NCBI RefSeq assembly: GCF_002159845.1
Contig: NZ_NFJK01000001.1
Location: forward strand, 248,001 to 312,000
DNA from: Anaeromassilibacillus sp. An250
GTDB taxonomy: Bacteria > Bacillota > Clostridia > Oscillospirales > Acutalibacteraceae
Length of the DNA: 64,000 bases
Reading direction: 5' to 3'
This document shows, piece after piece, positions 1 through 8,448 of this stretch. Both the position numbers and the translations under genes were made by a program. The first letter of the stretch is position 1, and each line of letters begins with the position of its first letter. The notes under the pieces are model-generated. The model was not told the origin of the DNA. It saw only the letters and a list, made by a program, of their open reading frames with translations, and ran no database searches.

Positions 1-681
<681 letters not shown>

Positions 682-719
682 CTATTATATATTTTGTAGA
701 TTGTGTAACAGCTTCTATT

Positions 720-748
720 ATTTTACAATATGCATTCCGCAATGTAAA
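720..748 (-). promoter_or_regulatory. Probable sigma-A promoter of pyrH
   Basis: Read on the minus strand: -35 TTTACA (748-743), 17-bp spacer, -10 TAAAAT (725-720), giving a leader of about 45 nt before the TTG start of pyrH. Confidence 0.6.
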
Positions 749-829
749 GCATTTCCTTTGCATTTCACGCATTATTCACAAGTCCGCCATACTCTTGTCC
801 ACAGCCGCTTATTGTCCTGCGCAGAAAGA

Positions 830-975
830 AACGGACGCCGTCGTTCTTTGACAAAATTCCAGCAACAAGCTGGGACTGCCTCCAGGGGCCCGGTGCTGGA
901 ACACCCCCAAGCCCTTTACGTTCCCGCACTCGACATCCCACCTGAAAGGTGGCTTTTGTTGCGTTTGCCCTTGAT
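830..975. ncRNA. Candidate structured RNA (unidentified)
   Basis: The 355-bp gap between pyrH and the MerR gene has no convincing gene but is dense in perfect short hairpins: CCAGC/GCTGG around 873-887, GGTG/CACC around 891-905 and CCACCT-GAA-AGGTGG around 940-954. On the plus strand the last is followed by CTTTTGTTG, which resembles a weak intrinsic terminator. It does not match the signatures I know for tmRNA, RNase P RNA, SRP RNA or a T-box. A 6S-like or other small RNA is possible. Strand and ends are not settled; an inert GC-rich spacer cannot be excluded. Confidence 0.3.
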
Positions 976-1024
976 AAACATATAAAAGGGCGGCGGGATA
1001 ATCCCATACCTGCTTTCATGTATA

Positions 1025-1807
1025 TTATCTATCAACATAAACCTGCGCTTCATAATTCCATTGTAAAATTCCCGATACAACGATGAGTTGTACCGTAAAC
1101 CGTGGCTCTACGCCATATTCTGTTTGGGCTATGTGAATCAATTTGCGCAGCGTTTGCTCTCGATTTTCTTCTGTGCAGTTCGCGCATAGGTATTTCCCTT
1201 TTGGAAGCACCTTTATGCCGTCTATATTCACATAATCCATACAGACAGCAAAGAGCCTTGTCATTCCGTTTTCCGTGTATATGCCAGCTAAATCCTCAAA
1301 GGAAAACTGCTCTTTTAAGGCAGGCGTAACTTTGTCGTAGAAATGGCTGAGATAATTCCAAAGATTGTCAAGCGTTGGAACTTCTAAAGTATCTGAAAGC
1401 AAAATAACACGCTCTGGATAATCTTTGACAAAGGAGCTATTGAACTTTTGTTGCCTCTGCAATTTACTTTCATAGTCCGCCTTTGCCAACTGGATTTTTG
1501 ATTTGCTGTACTGGAGCGCCGCCATTTTTTCATCGGCCTTTTTTTCTGCTTGCGCTAAAAAATCGATAATTTTTTCAAGATCGTCATATTCTAAAACCGT
1601 CTTGATCTCCTGCAAAGATAAGTCCATCAGCTGCAAAGCCCGCACCGTATTTAGGCGGACAATGTCTTGTTCGGTATAATAGCGGTAATTCGTCCATTCA
1701 TCCTTTTTGCTTGGCTTCACTAATCCGATACGGTCATAGTGCCGCAGCGTTTCGTTCGTTGTATGGGCTGCCTTTGCTGCTTCCCCTATTGAAAAATAGT
1801 TCTTCAT
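1025..1807 (-). CDS. MerR-family regulator with C-terminal effector-binding domain
   Basis: 260 aa. Residues 1-75 are a MerR winged helix (FSIGEAAKAAHTTNETLRHY, then the NYRYYTEQDIVRL wing), followed by a dimerisation helix (about 80-125) and a C-terminal domain of roughly 130 residues like the GyrI/BltR ligand-binding fold. No metal-binding cysteine pair typical of CueR or ZntR is visible, so a small-molecule inducer is more likely than a metal. It is transcribed away from the ABC operon, and the operator sits in the shared intergenic region, so it probably controls both itself and that operon. SD AGGAG precedes the ATG. The inducer is unknown. Confidence 0.88.
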   Translation of the reverse strand: MKNYFSIGEAAKAAHTTNETLRHYDRIGLVKPSKKDEWTNYRYYTEQDIVRLNTVRALQLMDLSLQEIKTVLEYDDLEKIIDFLAQAEKKADEKMAALQYSKSKIQLAKADYESKLQRQQKFNSSFVKDYPERVILLSDTLEVPTLDNLWNYLSHFYDKVTPALKEQFSFEDLAGIYTENGMTRLFAVCMDYVNIDGIKVLPKGKYLCANCTEENREQTLRKLIHIAQTEYGVEPRFTVQLIVVSGILQWNYEAQVYVDR

Positions 1808-1822
1808 TTCTATTTTCTCCTA

Positions 1823-1853
1823 TTGACCTTTGTGTAACACAAAGGTTTATACT
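1823..1853 (+). promoter_or_regulatory. MerR-type promoter with 19-bp spacer and palindromic operator
   Basis: -35 TTGACC (1823-1828) and -10 TATACT (1848-1853) are separated by 19 bp, longer than the normal 17. The spacer region carries a perfect 9+1+9 inverted repeat, CCTTTGTGT-A-ACACAAAGG (1827-1845). This is the classical architecture that MerR regulators activate by untwisting the DNA. It drives the ABC operon and lies 16 bp from the regulator start. Confidence 0.85.
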
Positions 1854-1919
1854 TCATTCTAGCATAAGAGATTGCGAAAGACAATCCATATTGCAATGCT
1901 GTTTAGGAGGAATGGCTAC

Positions 1920-2771
1920 ATGATCGAACTTAAGCAAGTAACAAAGCAGTACGGGCAAGCAACCGTGCTAAAAAACATTACCCTTTCGATTGGCGAACCG
2001 GGTATCTATTGCTTGCTTGGCAGGAATGGCGCGGGCAAAACAACGCTTCTCAAATCCATCGCCGGGTATCAGAATATTACAAGCGGCTCGATTCAAGTTG
2101 ACGGTAAGACCATAACAACATCGACTTTGGATACAGGCGTGAGTTATATTGAAAACTTTGCAAAGCATTTTAATCTTCCGGTGCGGAAACTGCTGCGGAT
2201 TGCCTCGGAAGTGAACCCAAACTACGATGATGACTTTGCCTCGGAAATGATGGAACGTTTCGAGTTGGACGGCAAGAAGAAATTTCATCATCTTTCCCTT
2301 GGCATGAAAACGATGGTTTCAACGATTATCTGTTTGGCAAGTAATAAAGAGGTCATCCTTTTAGACGAACCTGTCCTGGGCTTCGATGCTATTATGCGTG
2401 TGGAATTTTACGATATGCTGACAGAGAGTTTTCAGAAACATCCGCGAATGATTATCGTATCCACCCACATCATCGAAGAAATCGCAAAGACCATTCAAAA
2501 ACTGATCATTATTAATAAAGGAAGCATCCGCTTCTTTGATACATTGCAAGCGGTTGAAACAAAAGCATTTTGTATCAGTGGGCTGCAAAAAGATGTGGAG
2601 GCCGCAACCCGAAATCTCAATATCATCGGTCAAGATGCGGTTGGAGGCCTTGTAACAAGTTATATTTTCGACAATCCTCCTGAACAGACGGCTTCCTTGG
2701 AAATCCAGCCACTGTCTTTGCAGGATTTCTTTATACAAATGGTGGGACATAAAGGAGGTGTAAAAAGATGA
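1920..2771 (+). CDS. ABC transporter ATP-binding protein
   Basis: 283 aa nucleotide-binding subunit of an export-type ABC transporter (BcrA/YtrB-like family). Walker A is GRNGAGKTTL (about residue 37), the signature is the non-canonical LSLGMKT, Walker B is VILLDEP, and the H-loop is in IVSTHI. The start at 1920 is chosen for AGGAGG 9 nt upstream; an in-frame ATG at 1872 lacks an SD. The stop overlaps the permease start (ATGA). It lies directly downstream of the MerR-type promoter, so it is probably inducible. The substrate is unknown; a role in envelope or antimicrobial stress is an inference from family and context. Confidence 0.88.
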   Translation: MIELKQVTKQYGQATVLKNITLSIGEPGIYCLLGRNGAGKTTLLKSIAGYQNITSGSIQVDGKTITTSTLDTGVSYIENFAKHFNLPVRKLLRIASEVNPNYDDDFASEMMERFELDGKKKFHHLSLGMKTMVSTIICLASNKEVILLDEPVLGFDAIMRVEFYDMLTESFQKHPRMIIVSTHIIEEIAKTIQKLIIINKGSIRFFDTLQAVETKAFCISGLQKDVEAATRNLNIIGQDAVGGLVTSYIFDNPPEQTASLEIQPLSLQDFFIQMVGHKGGVKR

Positions 2772-3415
2772 CGGCTATTTTTGCGATTGTAAAACGCTTG
2801 CTTGCAAGCAATAAAATCAGTTTCATCCTGACGGCTCTTGTGGTCCTTTGTGCCACATCCTCCGGCGATGTTGTTTTGAGCAATGGAAATTACACTTGGC
2901 TGCTTGCTGTATTGACCCCATTCTTTTTTGTCTTTTATGCTTTCAAAAAGCTCATGCATTTGGGAGCGAGCAAAAAAGATTACTATCTCGGTTGTCTCAT
3001 CAGCTATGGGATCCTAGCGTTTTGTATTTCCCTGGTCAATACAGTCATCCATCGGTTGATTGACCCCATATATCCCGCACAAACCGTTATTAATATGATG
3101 GACGTGTGTCAATGGACAGAAAATGGGATGATCGTTGCGGGATTGCAGCAAATGTTCTTTTTGCTGCTCGTTATGGTTTTTCTTCATATGCTATTGTCCA
3201 TGCAGACGCATTGGTATGGGTGGCTAACGGACGCGGTATTAATTGCAATTATTTGTATTTTTACGCCGATTGCACCATTACGCGCTATCCTGGCTGGACT
3301 TTTCCAGATAATCATGTTTAATAGCAATGCAGCCCTGCACATTTGTATTTGTCTGTTACTAAGCACCGCATTGTCTCTCGGAGGGCTTGTGGTCTTAAAA
3401 AGAAAAACTCTATAG
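2768..3415 (+). CDS. ABC transporter membrane subunit
   Basis: 215 aa hydrophobic protein with about six predicted transmembrane segments (for example 17-38, 41-60, 70-90, 115-135, 150-175, 180-205). It overlaps the ATPase gene by 4 nt (ATGA) with its own SD (AAAGGAGGTG), indicating coupled translation and a dedicated partner for the upstream ATPase. No recognisable motif gives the substrate. Probably a two-gene exporter (ATPase dimer plus this permease). Confidence 0.8.
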   Translation: MTAIFAIVKRLLASNKISFILTALVVLCATSSGDVVLSNGNYTWLLAVLTPFFFVFYAFKKLMHLGASKKDYYLGCLISYGILAFCISLVNTVIHRLIDPIYPAQTVINMMDVCQWTENGMIVAGLQQMFFLLLVMVFLHMLLSMQTHWYGWLTDAVLIAIICIFTPIAPLRAILAGLFQIIMFNSNAALHICICLLLSTALSLGGLVVLKRKTL

Positions 3416-3430
3416 ACAAGAGGGAGCGCC

Positions 3431-3880
3431 ATGATTCGGATCAAAGCAGTTGACGCACAAAATATATTGGATGTGTGCAAATTGACCAAAAGCCAAGATG
3501 GCATTGGTCCGGCAATAGGGAGATGTTCCTGTTGCAACGCAATTTCTATTGCGGAAGCAAAATATAACCCAGGAATGCACCCCCATGCAATCTATCACAA
3601 CAATGTGCTAATTGGCTTTTTCATGTACCAGCGTGCAGAAAATCAAGCTGATACAGCAACCATCTACCGCTTTATGATAGATGATCGATTCCAACAGAGA
3701 GGGCTTGAGGAAAAAGCCTTAGAGCATATCTTGAAAGGCCTAAAAATTCAAGGCGTTAAAAAAGTCGTTTTCATCATAAATAGCACAAACGGAAACGCGA
3801 AAAATCTATCCCTTTCTTTTGGTTTCCAGTTCACGGGGAAAATGGAGCATGGCGAATACTACTATGCATTAAAATTGTAA
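3431..3880 (+). CDS. GNAT-family N-acetyltransferase
   Basis: 149 aa, third gene of the MerR-controlled operon, 15 nt after the permease with SD AGGGAG. The C-terminal half looks like a GNAT fold: a central strand TATIYRFMIDDRFQQRG runs into the acetyl-CoA loop and is followed by NGNAKNLSLSFGFQFTG, the usual end of the domain. The N-terminus contains a CSCC cluster that is not typical. The substrate is unknown. In this operon a resistance or tailoring role is plausible but unproven. Confidence 0.7.
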   Translation: MIRIKAVDAQNILDVCKLTKSQDGIGPAIGRCSCCNAISIAEAKYNPGMHPHAIYHNNVLIGFFMYQRAENQADTATIYRFMIDDRFQQRGLEEKALEHILKGLKIQGVKKVVFIINSTNGNAKNLSLSFGFQFTGKMEHGEYYYALKL

Positions 3881-3911
3881 ATTTGATCTATAAACTGATG
3901 GAGGAACTACT

Positions 3912-4577
3912 ATGAAAAAAATGATTTCACTTGCATTGTGCCTTCTGTTGGGCTGTTTTGTTTTGGCGGGTTGCTCGAACAGCAGCGAACCATTTGAGGA
4001 AAAAAGCTATACGCCGGATACGCCGATCCATGAAATCCATCTTGATGTGCAGGACCGAGAAATCGAAGTGTCGTTGTCCGAGGACGAACAAGTCCATATT
4101 CAATATTACGAAAATAGTAAAGAGTACTACGATATTTCCGTTTCTGACGATAATGTATTGACGATGGCCAGCGCAAGCGATAAAGAATGGACGGATTATA
4201 TCGGAGGGAAGCCCTCCGCTGAAAATCGGAAAATATCGCTGCAGATCCCGGATGCACTTTTAGACACCCTGACACTATCTACAACAAACGAGGATATATT
4301 CCTCCCTGCACTGGCTGTAACCGGAAGTATCAATATTTCCTCCAACGGAGGGAATATTTCCTTTGGAAATTTAGATGTGGGTAGCGCTCTGACCCTAAAC
4401 GTTAAAAATGGAGATATTTCCGGCGCGATTGTAGGAAGTTATGATGATTTTTCGATCCAGTCCGAAATAAAAAAAGGGGAAAGCAATCTGCCGGACAAAA
4501 AAGATGGCGGGGAAAAAGCGCTGACTGTGTCCAGCAATAACGGCGATGTCAATATTGAGTTTGTAGATGATAAATAA
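3912..4577 (+). CDS. Lipoprotein with DUF4097-like beta-repeat domain
   Basis: 221 aa. A signal peptide ends in the lipobox LAGC (Cys about residue 20), so it should be lipid-anchored outside the membrane. The rest is rich in regularly spaced strands such as INISSNGGNISFGNLDVG and ALTVSSNNGDVNIEF, like the DUF4097/adhesin-type right-handed beta fold. It is the last gene of the ABC operon, 31 nt after the GNAT gene, and is followed by a strong terminator. DUF4097 proteins often sit with stress-responsive membrane genes; the specific role is unknown. Confidence 0.75.
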   Translation: MKKMISLALCLLLGCFVLAGCSNSSEPFEEKSYTPDTPIHEIHLDVQDREIEVSLSEDEQVHIQYYENSKEYYDISVSDDNVLTMASASDKEWTDYIGGKPSAENRKISLQIPDALLDTLTLSTTNEDIFLPALAVTGSINISSNGGNISFGNLDVGSALTLNVKNGDISGAIVGSYDDFSIQSEIKKGESNLPDKKDGGEKALTVSSNNGDVNIEFVDDK

Positions 4578-4584
4578 GTAAAGC

Positions 4585-4626
4585 AAAAATGGGCAAGAAA
4601 CCATGAGGTTTCCTGCCCATTTTTTG
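4585..4626 (+). terminator. Terminator of the MerR-regulated operon
   Basis: Perfect stem AATGGGCAGGAAACC-type arms (AATGGGCAaGAAACC / GGTTTCcTGCCCATT) with an ATGA loop and a T-run, 10 nt after the lipoprotein stop. Confidence 0.85.
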
Positions 4627-4717
4627 TCGCAACCTAATTATTAACCATTACGTTCGTCTGTTTTCAATCCTTCTTTACCGGCTGTTGGTTTGCCCTAGGC
4701 CCAGCCGAAGGAGCAAA

Positions 4718-5269
4718 TTATTCTGCATCCGGTTCCAACAAACCGTAGTCGCCATTCTTACGGCGATACACCACATTGATTTCCCCACTGCTTTCGTTGC
4801 GGAACATGAAGAACTGGTGGTCCAGCATATTCATCTGCAAGATTGCCTCATCCACACTGAGCGGTTTTACAAAGAAATGCTTGGTGCGCACAACGCGGTA
4901 CTCCGGTTCGGCTTCCATTTCCTCTGCTGCCGGCTCTTCCTCCGGGAAATCGATGAGATACTGGTCGATGGCGCCGGAATGCACCTTTTTGGCCAGCTTG
5001 GTCTTGTTCTTCCGGATCTGTCTTCCCAACGCGCTCATCACCTGATCGAGCGCGTCGTTCATTTCCAAGGCCGTGGACTCCGCGCGATAGATCATACCGC
5101 GCTGTTTGATTGTTATTTCAACCGTCTGACGGTTTTTCTCCAGGGTTACCACCACATTGGCATCGGCATCCTCATCAAAGATCCGATCGAAGCGGGACAG
5201 CTTTTTCTTAGCAAGCTCTTTAAAATTATCCCTCAAATTGACCTTTCTTCCGGTAATGGTAATCTTCAT
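4718..5269 (-). CDS. hpf: Ribosome hibernation promoting factor, long form
   Basis: 183 aa. The N-terminal S30AE domain (MKITITGRKVNLRDNF to about residue 100) binds the decoding centre; a charged linker (EEEPAAEEMEAEPE) leads to the C-terminal dimerisation domain (RTKHFFVKPLSVDEAILQMN), which joins two 70S ribosomes into 100S dimers. Both domains are present, so this is the long HPF of Gram-positives. The ATG at 5269 has SD AAGGAGATG; upstream in-frame codons run into a GC-rich leader and are not part of the protein. Expected to rise in stationary phase. Confidence 0.95.
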   Translation of the reverse strand: MKITITGRKVNLRDNFKELAKKKLSRFDRIFDEDADANVVVTLEKNRQTVEITIKQRGMIYRAESTALEMNDALDQVMSALGRQIRKNKTKLAKKVHSGAIDQYLIDFPEEEPAAEEMEAEPEYRVVRTKHFFVKPLSVDEAILQMNMLDHQFFMFRNESSGEINVVYRRKNGDYGLLEPDAE

Positions 5270-5530
5270 AGTAACATCTCCTTCTTCAATTCGCGCCGCT
5301 GACGCCGCCCGCGGGCCGCCGCTGCAAGGACGCACCGAAGGGTCTTCCTGTCATAGGCGTTCCGGCCGGAGCAACACCGGAACAGCGCGTGCTTCCATTT
5401 TGATGCTTTGGAGCGATCCAGGCGCCGAATGCGTCCGTGTAAGGGAGGGGTTCCCTTCCCCCATTTGCCTCGGAACCTTTCTCTATTTATAATATATCAT
5501 ATTATCTAAAAAAATGGAAGCATTTCATGA
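5270..5530 (-). other. Leader and promoter region of hpf
   Basis: No gene. Near 5485-5515 the minus strand reads as an AT-rich block with TATTATAAAT, a likely -10 region, leaving a transcribed GC-rich leader of about 200 nt. The leader contains a GTTCCGG/CCGGAAC hairpin around 5365-5390. The leader is unusually long and GC-rich for hpf. Confidence 0.4.
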
Positions 5531-6370
5531 CTAAATTGTTATCATTTTATGACGAGTGACATGGCAACCGACGTTCACCGCCACCGGAAGTCCGGCAATA
5601 TGGGTCGGAAACGGTTCGATATGGACGCACAGGGCGGTTGTATCCCCGCCAAACCCCTGCGGGCCAACCCCCAGGGCGTTGACCTCGTCCAGCATCCGCT
5701 GCTCGAGCTCTGCATAAAACGGGTCCGGGTTGGGTTCCGAAACAGGACGGCACAGGGCCATCTTCGCCAACAGCGCGCACTTTTCAAAGTCGCCGCCGAT
5801 TCCCACGCCGAGCACCATCGGCGGGCAGGGATTGCTCCCTGCGATGCGCGCCGTCTCCACCACAAAGCCGACAATGTCGTCCAGCGAAGCGGAAGGGGTG
5901 AACATCTTTATGCGGCTCATATTTTCGCTGCCAAATCCCTTGGGTGCGACCATTAGGGTCAGCTTGTCCCCTTCCACCAAACGCGTGTGCAAAACCGCCG
6001 GGGTGTTGTCCCCCGTGTTGCCGCGCCGGATCGGGTCCGCTACCACGGAGCAGCGCAGCAAGCCTTCCACGTAGCCCTGCCGTACGCCCTCGTTGACCGC
6101 TTGTTCGAAATTCCCTTGGATGTGGACCTCCTGGCCGATTTCCGCAAAGATCACCGCCATGCCGGTATCCTGGCAAACGGGGATTTGCAGTTCGCGCGCT
6201 GCGTCCATATTGCCGCACAGGTCGCTGAGGATGGCCTTCCCCAGCGAAGACGTCTCTTTTTCCGCCGCGCAACGGATGCATGCCTCCAGGTCCTGCGGCA
6301 ACACGCGGTTGGCCTCAATGCAGAGCTGCCGGACCGCGGCCGTAATCTGTGCTGCTTTGATCTCTCTCAT
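5531..6370 (-). CDS. Class I fumarate hydratase alpha subunit (or L-tartrate dehydratase alpha)
   Basis: 279 aa. Two-subunit Fe-S hydro-lyase, alpha part, interconverting fumarate and malate. Typical motifs are PVCQDTGMAVIFAEIG (first cluster cysteine), GNTGDNTPAVLHTRLVEGD, PKGFGSENMSRI and a second cysteine in SNPCPPMVLGVGIGG. No beta subunit follows: the next gene is hpf, on the same strand and beyond a 260-bp gap. The gene is paired with the upstream amidohydrolase (18-nt gap, SD GGAGAAAGGAAC). A tartrate-type specificity cannot be excluded from sequence. Activity requires a beta subunit encoded elsewhere. Confidence 0.85.
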   Translation of the reverse strand: MREIKAAQITAAVRQLCIEANRVLPQDLEACIRCAAEKETSSLGKAILSDLCGNMDAARELQIPVCQDTGMAVIFAEIGQEVHIQGNFEQAVNEGVRQGYVEGLLRCSVVADPIRRGNTGDNTPAVLHTRLVEGDKLTLMVAPKGFGSENMSRIKMFTPSASLDDIVGFVVETARIAGSNPCPPMVLGVGIGGDFEKCALLAKMALCRPVSEPNPDPFYAELEQRMLDEVNALGVGPQGFGGDTTALCVHIEPFPTHIAGLPVAVNVGCHVTRHKMITI

Positions 6371-6388
6371 GTTCCTTTCTCCTCCCGA

Positions 6389-7540
6389 TTACACCAATTT
6401 CCCGCCCGCAATGACCATCTTCGGCTTTGCCGCAATGGTCAACGGGTCCTGGTCAAAGAGCACCAGATCCGCATCCTTGCCCACCTCCAGGGAACCCAGA
6501 CGGTGGTCAAGCCCACAAATTTTTGCCGGATTGATCGTGATGGCCCGCAGGGCCTCTTCGTAATCCATGCCCTCGCGCACCGCCAAGCCCGCGCAGACCG
6601 GCAAATATTGAATCGGAATGACCGGATGGTCCGTGATAATCGCAGTTGGAACCCCCGCGCCGGAGAGAATTCCCGGCGTAGCCGGCGTTTGGTTGCGCAG
6701 CTCCGGCTTGCTCCGGTCGCAGAGGAAAGGGCCGGAGAGCACGCGCGTCCCGGTTTCCACAAGCCCGCCGGCAATCAAATGCGCCTCCGTCCCATGCACG
6801 ACCACATAGTCGAGCTGGAACTCCTTTGCAATGCGCACCGCTGTGAAAATGTCATCGGCACGATGCGCATGAAAATGCACTTGAATTTCCCTCCGGAGCG
6901 CAGGGAGCAGAGCTTCACACTTCATGTCGAATTCCGGCATATCGAAGTCCTCGTCTTTTTCCGCCCGCTCCAGCTCCCCCTGGTAGCGCTTGGCCTTGTA
7001 AAGCTGTTCGCGGATCAACGCCGCAGTGGACATCCGGGTCGAAGGGGCCTGGTTCTTTCCGTGGTAGACACTTTTTGGGTTTTCCCCCAACGCCATTTTG
7101 ATTGCAAACGGCGCTTTGACAATCATATGGTCGATGCAGCTTCCATAGGTCTTGACCGCAGCCATTTGCCCCCCTATGGCGTTGGCGCTGCCGGGACCGG
7201 TTACCACCGTGGTGACGCCGGCATGCAACGCCTCCTGGAAACAGCGGTCCACCGGGTTGATGGCGTCGATTGCCCGCAGCTGCGGCGTGACAGGGTCGGT
7301 CTCTTCGTTGCCGTCGTCCCCCTCAAAGGTGAGGCCGTCTTCCCACATGCCCAGATGGGTATGCGCGTCCACAAACCCTGGATACAGCCCCGCGCCCTGC
7401 GCGTCAATCACCTCTTCCCCCGGTTTTGGCTCCACGGGCATGCCGCCCAATTCTGCAATCTGGTTCCCCTCTGTGCGAAGGTAACCGTCCGCTATATCCG
7501 CGCCTGCCATTGTGTGCAAATGTGCATGGATGATCAGCAT
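6389..7540 (-). CDS. Metal-dependent amidohydrolase, imidazolonepropionase-like
   Basis: 383 aa, amidohydrolase superfamily TIM barrel. It shows the first metal site GFVDAHTHLG, the carbamylated-lysine region VKAPFAIKMALGENPK, histidines in QVHFHAHRADDIF and VVHGTEAHL, the acidic catalytic site AIITDHPVIP, and the closing strand LGSLEVGKDADLVLFDQDP. The natural substrate is unknown; this clade is usually annotated as aryldialkylphosphatase- or imidazolonepropionase-like and may act on cyclic amides or dipeptides. SD AAGGAGGAAAG precedes the ATG. It is co-transcribed with the fumarase alpha gene. Confidence 0.85.
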   Translation of the reverse strand: MLIIHAHLHTMAGADIADGYLRTEGNQIAELGGMPVEPKPGEEVIDAQGAGLYPGFVDAHTHLGMWEDGLTFEGDDGNEETDPVTPQLRAIDAINPVDRCFQEALHAGVTTVVTGPGSANAIGGQMAAVKTYGSCIDHMIVKAPFAIKMALGENPKSVYHGKNQAPSTRMSTAALIREQLYKAKRYQGELERAEKDEDFDMPEFDMKCEALLPALRREIQVHFHAHRADDIFTAVRIAKEFQLDYVVVHGTEAHLIAGGLVETGTRVLSGPFLCDRSKPELRNQTPATPGILSGAGVPTAIITDHPVIPIQYLPVCAGLAVREGMDYEEALRAITINPAKICGLDHRLGSLEVGKDADLVLFDQDPLTIAAKPKMVIAGGKLV

Positions 7541-7610
7541 GGAACTTTCCTCCTTATCACGAACAGGCGACCGCGGCCGCCTGAACCTATTTCCGAATTT
7601 GTATATTCTA

Positions 7611-7638
7611 CAAAAAAGCGGAGTGCATGCACTCCGCT
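7611..7638 (-). terminator. Terminator of the yab/divIC operon
   Basis: 22-bp perfect palindrome AGCGGAGTGC-ATGCACTCCGCT followed on the minus strand by TTTTTTG, 13 nt after the S1-domain gene. Confidence 0.85.
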
Positions 7639-7650
7639 AAAACAATGCCT

Positions 7651-8091
7651 TTATTTGGATTGGCCATAGCCGCCGTGCCTGGAAAAGCCGCCGCGTTTGG
7701 CTTCCATGGTGCGCTTCAGGTCGGACATCTTTTCGTCGCTCGCCTGCTTGAAGCGGGACATCATGTCCTCAAAGCTTGTCGGCTCGTTTTTCCGGCTCTG
7801 CCACTCGTAATTTCCCGGGCGGCCGGGACGTGGCGCAGGAGCGCTCTTGGGCGGGGGTGGAACAGCCCTCTTCATGGAAAGGCTCACCTTTCCTTCTTCG
7901 CTGATGTTCAGGATTTTCACCTTAACCATCTGATTTTCCGTGACGTAATCGCGGATCTCCTTGACGAAAGTGGGCGCAATCTCAGAAATATGAACCATGC
8001 CGGTCTTCCCACCGGGCAGTTCCACAAACGCGCCAAATTTCGTAATCCCTGTAACTTTCCCTTCCAGTACTGCTCCTACCTCAAGCTGCAT
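7651..8091 (-). CDS. S1 RNA-binding domain protein (YabR-like)
   Basis: 146 aa. One S1 OB-fold (residues 1-74: GAVLEGKVTGITKFGAFVEL, GMVHISEIA, VKILNISEEGKVSLSMK) followed by a basic, proline- and glycine-rich tail ending HGGYGQSK. It is last in the spoVB-to-divIC cluster, the position of yabR in Bacillus. It is thought to bind RNA or ribosomes; the precise function is not established. Confidence 0.88.
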   Translation of the reverse strand: MQLEVGAVLEGKVTGITKFGAFVELPGGKTGMVHISEIAPTFVKEIRDYVTENQMVKVKILNISEEGKVSLSMKRAVPPPPKSAPAPRPGRPGNYEWQSRKNEPTSFEDMMSRFKQASDEKMSDLKRTMEAKRGGFSRHGGYGQSK

Positions 8092-8145
8092 ATGTAAGTG
8101 TTTTCCTCCTTAAAATAGAGCCTTTCGCGCTAAACCAACCGGGGT

Positions 8146-8448
8146 TCAGTCTCCGGCGATATTCACAAACACACGCTCACCCGGTTTGGCATAGTCCAAG
8201 TCCTCGCGAGCCACCCGCTCGATATACTCCTTGGTTTCCTCCTCATCGGCATTTAGCGCATGTTTCATGTCCTCGTTTTTGATCTTCTGGGTTTCAACCT
8301 GCTCCTGCAGATCGGCCAACTCCTGGCTTTTTTCATTGATCTGCACCTGCTGATTGACCAATGCAAAGACAATATAGGCGGCAAAGGCAAAAATGGCTAA
8401 TTTAAGGAGCAGGCTTCCCCGCTGTTTTTTTCGTTTGATGACTTTCAT
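8146..8448 (-). CDS. divIC: Septum formation initiator, DivIC/FtsL family
   Basis: 100 aa from the start chosen. A short basic cytoplasmic tail (MKVIKRKKQRG), one transmembrane helix (LLLKLAIFAFAAYIVFALV) and an extracytoplasmic leucine-zipper coiled coil (about residues 38-70) ending in the conserved ARE-LDYAKPGERVF motif. It joins FtsL and DivIB in the divisome. An in-frame start at 8520 would add 24 residues read from inside yabQ; the start at 8448 has AGGA nearby and keeps the normal size. It overlaps the end of yabQ by 47 nt. Confidence 0.87.
   Translation of the reverse strand: MKVIKRKKQRGSLLLKLAIFAFAAYIVFALVNQQVQINEKSQELADLQEQVETQKIKNEDMKHALNADEEETKEYIERVAREDLDYAKPGERVFVNIAGD

Noticed and set aside
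830-975. T-box leader, SRP RNA, tmRNA or RNase P RNA
   Set aside because: The AGGTGG string recalls a T-box but the rest of that motif is missing, and no signature of the other RNAs is present.
765-1019. Short frames on both strands over the pyrH-MerR gap
   Set aside because: No SD, low-complexity composition, and they overlap the hairpin cluster.
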